DNA from: Chamaea fasciata
Taxonomy: Eukaryota; Chordata; Aves; Passeriformes; Sylviidae
Assembly (NCBI GenBank): GCA_029207755.1
Contig: JARCOQ010000012.1
Span: forward strand, 1,405,001-1,469,000
DNA length: 64,000 nt
Direction: 5' to 3'
Numbering within the stretch: the first letter of the stretch is position 1; the number at the start of each line of letters is the position of its first letter. The notes beneath the pieces were generated by a model. The model searched no databases. It was not told the DNA's origin and saw nothing but the letters and a program-made list of their open reading frames with translations. Both the position numbers and the translations under genes were made by a program. This document shows positions 1-11,060 of this stretch, piece after piece.

Positions 1-960
1 TGACTGGGTCTATTGGCCATGGTGTCAAACACAGATGTTGTCTTTGTATTGGAGTTTGGTCATGGTTTGGTGCCCTAAACCTTTGTCACTACAGCGCTCT
101 GGCTTTTACTGTCAAACAATTGAGGTGTCTGAGGTATCTGATAGTGAGGTATCATGGTGTGATGGCTTGGGAAGGACAAAAAAACCCTTGTTTTTGAGGA
201 TTTCTTCCTCATTGGTAAACCGGGAGGAACCTGGAACGGCTTTAACTCGACTCTGATATCTTTATACTGATTGTGCTATTTCTGCCTGGGACATCTGGCA
301 TCTAGGTTCCTTACAGAGATCTTTGTTGCAATGAGACTTTATCCGTCTTGTCCATAAGCCTTGTCTGCTTTTGCTCTCCCAATCCCTTGTTTCTACTGCC
401 CTTCCCCTTTTCCTTTGGTGTCTCTCACCATCACAATTTTTTTAGTAAACCCCAAAGTAGCTTGAGGCAAAGCTGACACACAGTAACTGAGGATCCTTAC
501 TTTGCCTCTTCTGCCTGTTGAAAAATAAAATAATATAATACAGGAATTATTTTTCGTGGAATAAAGGTAAACATAGAAAAAATATATATGCAATTGCATA
601 GCCAAAAGATTAAAAATATCTGTGTAATTTTAGTTTGTTTTGAAATATCAGTTTTGTGAGTTTTAAACCAGCTCAGCATTCACCATTTTATTTTAAATTT
701 ATGTATTTGAGCACAGAGTATTTCCAGAATCAGCTTTGAGAATCTCTCATCTTGAGTTGCTAATGCTCTAAATGCTTTTTTAAAAAATTTCTCTATTTAT
801 TTAATTATTTTTACTGTGATAAAATGTTAGCTAAAATCAAATTAATTTAATATCATAATTTTTTGAGGCAAAATACACCTACAATCTAGAATACATGTGT
901 CTGTTTTGAATGATTTCATAGGTGTTGATAGTCTGCATTAACTGTATACAAAATTGCTCT
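1..960. other. AT-rich noncoding sequence
   Basis: No gene is supported. Only short open frames of up to 73 codons occur, on both strands, without recognisable protein content. Bases 505-640 and 770-870 are very AT-rich, with several TAAT/ATTA cores of the kind bound by homeodomain proteins. No repeat family was recognised. Confidence 0.6.
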
Positions 961-2250
961 TAAATTGTTTTTGAAGGCTGGTCACAGGTGGGGAAAATTT
1001 GGTAGAGAGAGCATTGGCTTTATTTCAAGTACTTTGCCTGAACATGAAAATCCATTATTTGATTTTTTTTTTTTTAAAGTAATCTGACTTGTTGTCTAAG
1101 AAATTCTCCTTGGAAAAAGGCAGTTCCTTTCAGCTCCTGGCTGTGGGTCTGGAGCAAGGGACCACCAGTTTAAAGGAAAGGAAGATAAGGATATCACCTA
1201 CTCTCACTGTATCTCTCAAAATTTCTCGTCGTGAAAATTATGCCGTGTGAAAAGAAAGGGTTTGTATGGATTTTTCTCTCGTATGGTTAGGACAAGGCTT
1301 TGTTGGATGTCACTGGCAGGGAGATTAGGAACTTAAGGTGACCTTGGTGGCCACAGCAGGTGCGTGCTCTTCTCTTTCCTTGCAACGTGTATGAGAGGGG
1401 GAAGTTCCAGCACAGACACTGCATCAGCTGATAGAATACGTGGGGTAATCCAACAGCTACAGCTGTGCCCCAACAGAACAAATAAAGGACTTGGAGAGTC
1501 ACCCAGCTCTAGAAAAATTGAGTGTTTACCATCACAGGAAATAGACTTTCATAGTTATTTTTCAAGGCCAACATTACTTCTTGAGAGTCATCATATTTTA
1601 TGAAAACTTTTATTAGCATTTCCGAATGACCTTACCCCCATTGTGTTTTTATCAGTCCCAAGAGCCATAACCTTTTTAAAATATTTTTTTGTCATTATAA
1701 ACACAATAAAGCAAGCTGTCTTGCCCATAGATTTGTAGATCTCATTAGAGATACTTTTAAAAAAGGTACTCCATCTCCTGGGAAGATAATGACAAGTAGT
1801 AATCTTGGCATGCAAAGTTTTCAGAGAGGAACAGTTTGTTGAAATAGATTGTTTAATCTTTCCAGAATTGTTTTGGAGTAGATGTACTTTTTAATTGCAC
1901 TTTTGCACAGCATTATGACTCGAGTGGGGGAAAGACACGGACAGCTGAAAACTAATGTTGTGGCAATATCAGTTAGATGGTATTCCAGGTGAAAAAAAAA
2001 TATCCAAGTATTTGCTTAAGATTTTGAGTGTTATCAAAGTCAAACGAGAAAAATGGCAGTTTTAAAACTCATTAAAGTTAACATTTGTCTGTATTGTAAA
2101 TGAGGTATATTCCCTAGGGTAGTTAACAGCTTTGGTGGCATGAGATGGGGATAATTTTTCAGATGTACTGTTTCCAGTGGGGCAGTGTCCTAAGGCTTTG
2201 CTTTAAATGGCCTTTTTATGCAGCAGCATAATGGGCAGTTTGTGCATTGC
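961..2250. other. Noncoding sequence
   Basis: Single-copy-looking DNA with a T13 run at 1063-1075. Frames of 71-79 codons overlap on both strands at 1287-1603, which argues against any of them being real. 1870-2200 is complex AT-rich sequence without repeat character; nothing more can be said of it. Confidence 0.55.
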
Positions 2251-3539
2251 TAAATCAGCCCTGTTTTGTTAGGAATGTTACAGTCAGAGCGCTCACAATT
2301 TGTCAGAGGAAATGCAGAACATCTCTACAGGAGTCTGTTTAAGAGGACATCATTTCTCGATAAGCTCTTGCTTAGGTCAACATGTAGCTCTGCTCTCACA
2401 CTATTCCCCTGTTGCTTCTGCCACACGGGAATGCTCTGATTTATTGGGATTGCACAAGTCGTGTCCTCCGCCTGACTGAAGCCACAATGTGGAAATTTTC
2501 TCTCTGCCCTCCCCCTTTTCAAAAGGAAATGGAGAAGGTTACTTTAAAGGCCTCTCAAAGTATTTCTGAGGGGACAATGAAAGGAAATACCCATATGCTG
2601 CACGGGATCGTTGTGGCACAGCTGCATGTTATAAATACGTCAGGACTATCATCCTTTTAGAAAGTGTGCTGGTTGAGAGGGTTCACTGCACGACTGTTAT
2701 CAAACTACTGTAAAATGCTTGTGATGATGTGCAAAGGCAGAACAAGAAGATTATGAACCTAGTGAATGTGATACAAAAACATCCAGTGACTAATGGCATT
2801 GCAGTTTTTTTTTACCAGAGCATACAAAACCCCCCAAACATCATCAGAAAAATACAGAAATCAAAGTGAGTTTCAGTGGTGGATACTTCAAATGTATGTC
2901 CTGTCAACTTTTTAATTACATTTAAAATTGTGGAGACACTTCTCCTGTGGTACTGGCTTAATGAACAACGATTCCTTAGTCAAATCTGTTTTAAAAAACT
3001 GTGTGCAATCCAGTGTTGTGTTAATTTCCCGTCTGATAAAGGTGCTAATACTCTGTCATTCAGGCCGCTATTACTAAGAATTTTTTGGTTTGTTTCAGCA
3101 TTGTGATATTTTAAACTCGATGCAGCCAAGGACATTTTTAATGAAAAGAAAAGAAGCGATGAAAAGCCTTAGTAATTTTGTGTTTGATGCCAATTGTAAT
3201 ACGAGAAGTGCAGAAAATAGTTTGAAGGGGTCAAAGCTATTCGTCTTTATGGTTTTTCTTTTTTTTCTCCTGTAACAGAGAATTTAACTGTCTGCAGGCA
3301 TTTAAGCCCAGAATATTCTACCTTCTCTGCAAAGAGATAAAACGTTAGAGTTTCTCTTAAAAGAGAGCTTGGGTGAATAACCTTCCCTGGGACTGAAGTA
3401 ACTCCATTATTCTGATTCACAGGGACTCATTCCTTATGGTTTCTTTCCCCCCCTTTTCAAACTGCTGTTTAGCACCCTTACTTCACCTCAGCCTCTCTCT
3501 TTGTAGATCTTCCGAAGATGCTCAGGGGTAGGAAGTTTG
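2251..3539. other. Noncoding sequence, possible conserved block
   Basis: No gene recognised. 2870-3280 is compositionally complex, AT-rich and free of repeats, and it carries short frames of 76 and 61 codons on the plus strand. A pyrimidine-rich stretch ending in CAG at about 3090-3100 looks like a splice acceptor, but no donor or protein match supports an exon. I see it as a weak candidate conserved noncoding block. Confidence 0.35.
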
Positions 3540-3556
3540 TTTTTTTTTTTTTTTTT
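3540..3556 (+). repeat. T17 homopolymer
   Basis: Seventeen uninterrupted T on the plus strand. It is one of five T runs longer than 15 in the window, against one A run. No attached repeat family is visible. Confidence 0.9.
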
Positions 3557-5290
3557 GTATGTGAGTAGAAGTTTGTGTAGGCTTCATGGATTTACATGAG
3601 CCATGAAAAGACCTTTCCATCCTTGTAACGCTTTATGGTTGATTCTCCAAGGTCTGGAATGATCAAATGAAGCAGGGGAGATAGTCTTGGAGTTGGTAGC
3701 AAGGCAAAATAAAGAAGAATCACTAAATGTGACTTGTTCTATCTGCTGTCTGTAAAGAAACATTTCTGCAAGTGGTGCCACTGCTGAACCTGAAAATCAT
3801 GGAGGACATTAGTTACCCACAAGAGGACAGGCAATCTGTGAGCAATCTGCTTGAGCAGGGCTGGGGAGGAGAATGCTGCACCATGGGCTGTGTACTGAGC
3901 GGGTATTTCCAACCCAGGACTGTGTGCAGTGATTAACAGCAGAAGGAACTTCTGCTGGCACTGCAGAGTGGTGTGGCTGCACTTCAGTTTGATATATATA
4001 GGTAGCTAAATCAGGATGATTAGACTGTGCAAATTAAACTGATGTAACAGCATATAAGCATTGCCTGGAGAAGAAAGAATTTGATTTTCAGAAATACTGG
4101 ACACTTGCAAAGTTCAGCTGCCTAAGGATTGCTTTGAAAAAATTACATCTTTGGTGTGGAGCCTTTGCTTAGTCGATGAAAAAGAACTGATTTTTAAGGT
4201 AAAGAACATGGAAAAAAATTATAAGAAATTGCGAGAAGTAGAGACAAAAAAAAAAATCACAAACTAATATTTAGAGTCAGGCAAATTCTATGAAAGAGAA
4301 TTAAAAACGCCTGGCAGCTAATATCCAGAGTAAAATTCACTTTATTGAAGCAGTTGTAGCATTTTTGTTCAAGTCTTACATCAACATGTAGGAAATCTAC
4401 ATTCTCTTAGGAAACTTGTCACTCTAAAGTCACTGCTTGACATTCAGTTATTTTTAGTTTGCTGTCACTTACAAAGTTATTCTGATAGCCACTATTAATT
4501 TTCTAGAGTATTACAAAGAGCACTATTTGCACTCCTTACTAAGAGGCTTAAAGGAAAGAAAATGTACAAGTACTTACTTTCCCCCAGAAATCAACTCTCA
4601 AGGCTGCAGTTAGGAAACTAACATTTTCGTATACCGTCAACATCTGTACGATCATAGTTTCCATTAAAAGTATCTGAGTGTGGTTTGTTGTTTTGTTTTT
4701 TTTTTCCCCCCCTGTACTTTTGGTATGGAAACGTTTCAGATTCAGATGACTCTTAGGTCATCAAGGTAAAAGATATAGGCTTACCCTTTTTAAAATTAAT
4801 TAATGAATTGTTAACTCTGGAACCTAAGGATGATATTAAATTGACTCCATCCTTTTTATGTCATATCATGTCCTTTTTGCAGAATCAGCCAGTACTTTAG
4901 TATCTGTTCTTTAATAATGCATCTCAGCCTCCAGGAGTTGTGAAAGACGAATTTCTTCCTTGTCTTCAGAAATTCAGTGAGACTAAACCTTTTATTGAGC
5001 GCTTTTTGGTAGCCCCCTCTTTACATGGCCTGAGTAGATGACCCTCCTTTTCAGGACAATTAAAACTGAAAACAATGCAGATTTCAGCAAATAATAGCAG
5101 ATATACCTCCTATTTTATACTTATTTTATCTTTTAGGATTGTGGTTAATGAAATTTGGCAATCTTTCAGGTTTACTCTGCCTTTGTTACTGAATATATTT
5201 GTAGGCCATAAAGAATCTTTTCTATGTCCAAAAGACATTGAATACAAGCAAAGGAGCAGTAGAAGTGTCTTAACTGAGAGGTGACATGAA
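3557..5290. other. Noncoding sequence
   Basis: No gene. Low-complexity spots are A11 at 4246-4256 and a T10-C7 run at 4696-4712. A run of overlapping ATTA/TAAT cores lies at 4795-4809. Around 4991-5006 a short stretch recalls the start of the ancient MIR SINE core, but the match stops there. The 69-codon frame at 5075-5284 has no recognisable content. Confidence 0.5.
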
Positions 5291-5814
5291 TTGTACCCGC
5301 TCTAAATGCAAGTTGAAGTCTGGTCACAGACACAGAGCAGCTTTAGGTCACTGAGCTCAGTTGTGGAGCATCCACAAAATGGGCTCTGTGTTCAGGCTTG
5401 GTGCATGGTACACAGCGTGGAGAGGGGCTCCAGAAGACATCTTAGATACACACACAGAGAAATGACAAGTGTTAATGCCCGAATCATTTAATTTCGAAGG
5501 AACAGCCCGTCTGTACATCGCAGGGAACCTCTAAATATACACAGAATATTTAAGGATTCTGCTTTAGTAAAAAATAGTAACAAAAGAGAAGAACGTGTAA
5601 AAAAAAGTTTAACAGCACTGGAAATAAAGCTGAAGAAGGAAATGGGCAAGCAGAAGGTGTCAGATCACTCGTGATTTGGCTGTACATTACTCCATGAGCG
5701 GTGTAAACATTTTGTGAAATTTTGTTTTCGCTTGCGTACGGTATAAAGTATCCTCTTGAGCTCATGAGGATCGTTTGAATCAGGCACTGATGCTCAGCCC
5801 AGGGAGGAGAGGGA
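5291..5814. other. Noncoding sequence
   Basis: No gene recognised. A minus-strand open frame runs through this block and the next (5550-5978, 142 codons), but it is serine/proline and hydrophobic in character with no domain I know. Its length is compatible with chance. Confidence 0.5.
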
Positions 5815-5950
5815 GAGTCGTTCCCTTCCTGCGTTCCTGCCTGACCTTGTATTCTCCGCACTGCTGGTAGGCTGCTCTGAGAGCTGCCAGGAGTGCCGAC
5901 GACTTCGCGGAGCTGGAGGGGGCAGGGGGGGAAGGAATGCATCGCGGAGC
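5815..5950. promoter_or_regulatory. CpG-dense patch with CTCF-like core
   Basis: Nine CpG dinucleotides fall between 5819 and 5946, far denser than the surrounding DNA, where CpG is rare. The patch is GC-rich and contains AGGGGGCAG at 5917-5925, which fits the central part of the CTCF-binding consensus, though the bases before it fit poorly. It could be a small unmethylated regulatory element or an exon edge. It is too short for a classical CpG island. Factor binding is inference only. Confidence 0.3.
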
Positions 5951-7619
5951 TGTTCTGCTGCCTTTTTACTCCTGACACACCCCATATGCTGAGATGGTGG
6001 GTGGCAGGAGGAGAGCTGGCACGGTAGCAGCACTGTGTTCCCCGTGCCAGGGGAGTAATCTGTTGGCTGGTTAAATCTCATTTCTGATTCATCTCTACTT
6101 CCTGAGCAGCACTAAGAGGCGAGATCCTCGCAGAAAAGCCAGCTCTTGGAGTGTGTGATAGTGCAGTCTAGAGGAGACTCTGAGGCTTGTGCCTTGAAAC
6201 TCTGCTTTGAATACTGATTTTAATATATTTCGAATAACCCCCAAACTCTAGACTTTCTAGAACTGCTGCACAGGAACAATTTTTATGGAAATAATAGAGC
6301 TGTTTGCTCTTGTTAGGTTTTTAGACATGCACGTGCACGGGAAAACACTACACCAGAAGATTCAAGTAGGCAAATCAAAGCAGAAACAAAAAACCTTATT
6401 TTCTCTGTTAATAACATTGCTTGTTAAACAGAAGTTGGCATAGAATCCTGGTGTGAAATTGCCAAGAAAAGATTGTTAATTTGGCATAAGCTTTAAGTCG
6501 TTTCATTCAGTATCACATGAAAATGAGTAGAATTCTACGTGTGTTTGTACTGTGCGCTGCTAGTGAAAAGGAGGATTTGCAACACGAGGAAAATAGGTGT
6601 GCACCGTCAGGGGGAGTTCATGTTCGTTTGACAGCCCCAGGACTTGGCAAACAAATGCAGCAAACTTGGAGGCAAGCAGCAGAGAAAACATCCTGCAATG
6701 TTTTGCTGGAAGAAGCAAAATAGAGCAGAATCAATCATCTTTTCAATGAGAGTTTGAGGTGACTTGGGCCCAGCTCTCAGCTCTGCAGAGGACTTGTACA
6801 CCTTTCTCTACTCTTTGCAGAAGACTTTCCTTCCAGCAGGATTGGGGCAGGGCTCCTCTTTTACAATTGAGCATCTGCTGGGGCTGATTTACCCTCTGTG
6901 GAGTTGCAGAGGCTGCTGCAAAGGGAGTGGTCCTTGTTGCCTTGGGGCAATCATGTCTGTTCCTCATGCATCAAACTGTTCTTGTCAGCTTTAACAGTCA
7001 GCTCAACAAAGCTGCAAAACTGAAGAAGGGGGGGAGGAAACACCCTTCAACAGCAGAGTTATTAATTGACTTTTTGCCTTGTTGTAATGCTGTAAGTATC
7101 TAGAGGTATTTGTCTTCCTTTTTTTTCATCCAAATATCTAAATTTTCTTTTCTTTGTGTCTGTCTGGATGAAACAGAACCCCAGTGGCAATAGTGTAGTG
7201 TTTCTGCTCAGTTCAGCTTGAATGTTTACAAGGCTGGCTCTTTACGCCTGCCTTTTATATGAGGGGTCAAGCCAGAGTAATACCAGAAAAAATGTGGAAA
7301 AAAAAATCCTGATTCTATTGGAACCAGTTTGATTTTTCGGTGTTGGATTTGTTTGGGCTAAGATGTCAGCTGAAGATAGCTAGAGGTAGGATCTTTTTTG
7401 CAATGGATTCCTGGTGCTGAAATGTCTTTCTGAAGACCTGGATTAAGATTACTGATAGCACAAGAGCTTGCAGGAGCATTCAACGGATGGCAAAAATAAA
7501 AGCCATCCAAATTAAAATAAATTAAAGAAAAGAAAAAGAGGACTGCCTTACTCGTCTCCAGTATTGTTCCTGATGTGACAGGTCTTCTTCAGTCTGCAGA
7601 ACAGTGAAGCAGTTCTGCA
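5951..7619. other. Noncoding sequence
   Basis: No gene. On the minus strand near 5985 a frame contains MGCVRSKK, which resembles a myristoylation/palmitoylation N-terminus, but the ATG context is poor and the following 55 residues match nothing I know. 6500-6990 holds overlapping frames on both strands. 7490-7540 is an A-rich low-complexity edge just before the CR1-like fragment. Confidence 0.5.
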
Positions 7620-7965
7620 AGGGCACCTCTGGCTTTGGGGGAAGTCTCATCCTCCTGCAGGTCCTTGCTGGTGGAAGCTTCCATTCTCCTGCATTGTTGG
7701 CCCCCTTGCCTTCTGCGTCCTGGTGGAGGAGGTTTTGGCTGTGTGCTGGGCATCCACTGCAGGCTGTGCTTGGAATGAGCTGTCTAATTCCTCCTCAGCC
7801 TTTCCGATGTTGTGCAGCCTTCTCTCCACCTCCTGCAGCTCAGCCACCTTCCCTTCTGCAGACAAAGGTCCAGGCTCTCCCTGCATCCTCTCCCTTCAAC
7901 ATCTCACTGGGAGCATTGGCCACTGCCAGAGCGCATGGTGCTCTTGAATGGTACTGCACTTGAAC
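7620..7965 (-). mobile_element. Probable CR1 LINE fragment, 5' region
   Basis: Read on the minus strand, this segment encodes a short helical stretch of the type found in the 5' region of bird CR1 elements: alternating charged and leucine residues (LQEVERRLHNIGKAEEELD) followed by FQ-Q and a Gln/Ser/Thr-rich tail. CR1 copies are usually 5'-truncated and keep the 3' end, so an isolated 5' piece is less common and implies later deletion or recombination. The match is from memory of the family's shape and not from an alignment. The edges are approximate. An unrelated coiled-coil-like frame is the alternative. Confidence 0.4.
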
Positions 7966-8929
7966 TGTTCTTAGTTCACGATCAGACGCATTAATTTAAA
8001 AATAAAATTCTTCCATTGGTTATGAAGTGGAACAGCTACAGAACAAATCTTTGTTTTGTCACGTGTGTGACAACTGGGAGTGGAGAAGCAGAGAGGAGAG
8101 TTGGAAATGATAGTCCCCTAAACCACTCCAAAAGGATTTATTAAACAATGTCAGTCAGAGCCAGGAAGTGGAGTTGTGAGAGCTGTGGTTTTGTGTAAGA
8201 GGAAAATTCTGTTGGTGCAAGAGTTGTTGCTTTCTTCTGAAGTGTTTGAAACATGATGAGACTGGACTCTTGTTTTGGGTAAAGAGAAATCAACAGTTTG
8301 TACTAAAAGTGTTCTGAAGATATGAAGAAATACTAAGTATTTTTGTTTACATTACTTTTGAGGGGGGAAGCAGTACAGCAAAGGCAGATGGTATGCTTGA
8401 ACCTAATTTTGTGTTAGGAATGCTTTCCGGTATATTCCTGCAGACTGGCAATCGTGGCCTCCAGGCTAGAAATACAGAGTGAGATAATAGAATTGTTTAG
8501 GAGAGACTCGTGCTTGCCTTTCTGTGTGTGGGTTGGACTGAGATTCTGTATCTCCTTTATTTTGTTCATTACCTTGTTCTGTGCTGCACAGAGTGAGAGC
8601 AGTGAGTTATCAGGCACAGGACTGAAGGGGAAGATGAAGATAGCCTTCTTGTCCCACAAGAAGTGGGAGGTGAAGCAGCAGAGACAGGAAGACTGATTCA
8701 GGAAGATAACGCAGTAGCTTACAGCATGGGGGGACAAGAGAGCTCCTTGGAGGGAAAAGAACTGACAAAATTTCACAGCGGGCACCGGTGGGAGATGAGA
8801 ATCCAAGGGAAACATCATGCCATGAGAGAAGCAAGCTTTCACTGATCACCTCGTGCCAGGATGTCTCCATGAATGCACTGTCTAGGAAACCATTAACCGT
8901 GGTGAGGAGGAATAGGATATCTGACAACT
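7966..8929. other. Noncoding sequence
   Basis: No gene recognised. 8410-8930 has long frames on both strands (142 and 105 codons minus, 80 plus), which overlap heavily and show no family resemblance. CpG and repeat content are unremarkable. Confidence 0.5.
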
Positions 8930-9074
8930 TTTTGTTTTGTTTTCAGAGGTTGACATTAAAAATACATCTAACGTATGGGACACAAAGAATCTAAATAATG
9001 CTATTAAACTTCTGGTAGATGTGAATCTCCAGGGATGTTCACATGTGCTTTTGAAGGAAGCTGGAAAACATTAG
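8930..9074 (+). other. Exon-shaped segment (candidate terminal exon)
   Basis: A pyrimidine-rich tract ending in TTTTCAG at 8946 is a good splice acceptor. The sequence after it is open in one frame (intron phase 1) for 41 codons and then meets TAG at 9072-9074. The predicted residues have a balanced, amphipathic look, with NLNNAIKLLVDVNLQG in the middle, rather than the biased look of AT-rich random frames. I do not recognise the protein, no upstream exon was found, and 41 open codons can arise by chance. A cryptic acceptor or a noncoding-RNA exon is equally possible. Confidence 0.15.
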
Positions 9075-9964
9075 ATTATGCATTTCCAGGCTTAATTCAT
9101 CATTTTATTTTGTTCTGTTTAAAGAAATCTATGCAGAATTATTAAGTTGCTCAAAATAAGCCCAAAATAGAGGACTGAGTTTTATAAACATTTTACATAT
9201 TTGTGTTTAATTTGTTGAAAATAGGATAAAATCTGCTCTCATTTGGCATCCCGAATACAAATATTAGGAACCCAATCCCCTGATGCAGTATAATTTTTAA
9301 CAGTACGATTTAACAGTCTTCCAAAAGATATTGTGCACACTTTTATTTTAAAACAAGGGAATTTTTCTTAGCATAGAAAAATAATTCACGTCTTTGTCTC
9401 TGTACCTTATGAACTGGGCTGCTGTGTGTTGGCTTCTATGCCCATCTGCATCCACTGCAGAAGAAAAAGAAAACCAAGTTCTGCCAAGAGAGTTTGATTT
9501 GGAAATGCATTTATTTAGCTGGCTCAAAAAATTAGGTTAGGAGATCACAGTGCATGGAGGGTCTTTTACCTCTAAAATATAAACCTTCTATCTCCCAGTG
9601 CAGGAGCGTTAAGTGCAGAGCTTTTAAGTTGAGAAAATATGCAGTTCATGTGAAAGGTTTGATAGCACTATATACCCACCAAAAGCTTAAATGTGCCTGA
9701 CTGGTTTTATGGAGGACAGTAAATTAGTCTTTCCTTTACCTCTGACAGGTGAGCAGCAGCTCTTGCATGACCGGTGGCTCTCACCACTCGTCGCTACCAC
9801 ACAGGTGAGGCTTTCCCTTTCAAAATGATGACTTGTAAGAAAAACAAGATGTCTTTGCTGGTTATAAATTTAACTCTTCTATGATTAGTCTGGGCCAATT
9901 AGGACACCCCTGGGGTTCAGACTATGGCTCAAGTACAAGCTTGAAAGCCTGATTAGCTGAGGTC
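9075..9964. other. AT-rich noncoding sequence
   Basis: No gene or repeat recognised. 9100-9400 is AT-rich with scattered TAAT cores. No canonical AATAAA lies close after the stop of the preceding exon-shaped segment, which weakens that segment as a true 3' exon. Confidence 0.5.
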
Positions 9965-10360
9965 TCTTGATACTTGTTCTTGGTAGTAAATGCTGGCACA
10001 TATAGTATTGATTTTCATTTAGATATCTTAATGTTTCCAGACAATCCTAGCAGATGTGGGCTGAACTCAGATCTACGAGAGCGCTGGGCTGCAATCTGCA
10101 AGCATTTTTCTTGCCATTTTGTTTCATTTTTCCTAAACTTAACTGATTTGGAATCAGGAGATATAAATGAAAAATGCAGAGTTTGCCTATCAATCATGGC
10201 ATGTACAAACATTGCTACTGCCCTTTTCTAACATCCTATTACCACTGGGTAGTTGGCTAGTCAAACAGGAATAAAAATTACACTGCAAACATCATAAGTT
10301 AGGCTTGATTTGTTGAGCAAGAAGCCTGACAATTCTGTAAGAGTTATATACCTCAGCCTC
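9965..10360. promoter_or_regulatory. Candidate conserved noncoding element
   Basis: Complex, repeat-free AT-rich sequence with ATTA-type homeodomain cores and some retained CpGs near 10075-10085. Open frames of 85 and 65 codons overlap on opposite strands, as happens when stops are merely sparse. It directly precedes the CpG cluster at 10.5 kb and the block at 10680-11060, so the three may be one regulatory interval. Conservation was not tested. Confidence 0.3.
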
Positions 10361-10489
10361 GCTGAAAATCAGCCTTGTTATAGCTCTGGTACGTCTATAA
10401 AGATTGTTCATTTCATATAAAACAGCTACCTGCACTGAAAGGCCTGAAAGGAAGAATGATGCTGGTTATAAATATAGAGGAAAATCTAT

Positions 10490-10562
10490 TTGTCTGCCCC
10501 TTCGCGCTGTTAGCGAGTCACACGACGCAGCCCGGCCGCGGCTCCCCGGCAGCAGGGGGAGT
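10490..10562. promoter_or_regulatory. CpG micro-cluster with CTCF-like site
   Basis: Nine CpGs occur in 47 bases (10503-10549) inside AT-rich DNA that is otherwise poor in CpG. The cluster ends in GGCAGCAGGGGGAGT at about 10548-10562, close to the CTCF core consensus, with A where the consensus prefers C. An AP-1-like GAGTCAC lies at 10515-10521. Retention of so many CpGs in a methylated genome suggests an unmethylated, probably bound element such as an enhancer core, insulator or small promoter. Function is inference. Confidence 0.4.
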
Positions 10563-10679
10563 TTGCCATGGCCACCTTTCCTTTCATCTTCTGGCCTGGG
10601 CTGAAGCACATCATCTCTCTTTGTCATATGAGATAAAGCAATGAAGTGTGACCAGTGCCACTGCATTGCACTCTGCCCA

Positions 10680-11060
10680 CCAGGAGCACGTTAATGATAA
10701 TGAAAAACTGTACTGCGCTGCATTTAAACTAAATGTGAGCGTAAGGCTGTCTGTCGGCAGACTGGTGGAACAGTTAATGTCATAAAAGATAAATAGAAAT
10801 TATTAGAATTGGCTTGGAAGGGATTTTTTATAGAGCAGGGTTGTATTCCTTTAAAGTTATACATTATCAGACTGTTAAATCTAATTTCAGACTACCGGGC
10901 AATTAAAATGATTAACATTATTTACTCATATAGTTCGATTCGTTAAGGTTTTAAACACCCTTTACACGCTATTTATGTTGAAAATAGAGAAATAATGTGT
11001 TAAAATGTCTTGGATCATTAATCATTCAAATTTGCTGCATAACTGCTTTCTCAAAACCTT
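10680..11060. promoter_or_regulatory. Candidate conserved developmental enhancer block
   Basis: This is the strongest conserved-element look in the window. It is AT-rich but not low-complexity, with dense homeodomain cores (AATTAAAATGATTAACATTA at 10901-10920, ATTAATCATT at 11017-11026) and retained CpGs near 10715, 10750, 10895 and 10937. No stop-free frame longer than 60 codons runs through it. These traits are typical of noncoding elements shared by birds and mammals around developmental transcription-factor genes. I could not compare genomes. Confidence 0.4.

Noticed and set aside
4991..5006. MIR SINE core resemblance
   Set aside because: Only about 16 bases agree, and the following MIR core sequence is absent.
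5925..5985. Src-family kinase N-terminus suggested by MGCVRSKK
   Set aside because: The following residues show none of the SH3 or unique-region features, the start context is weak, and no downstream kinase exons are visible.
10932..10942. tRNA B-box-like AGTTCGATTCG
   Set aside because: No A box or cloverleaf arms are present upstream; it lies in the homeodomain-rich block.
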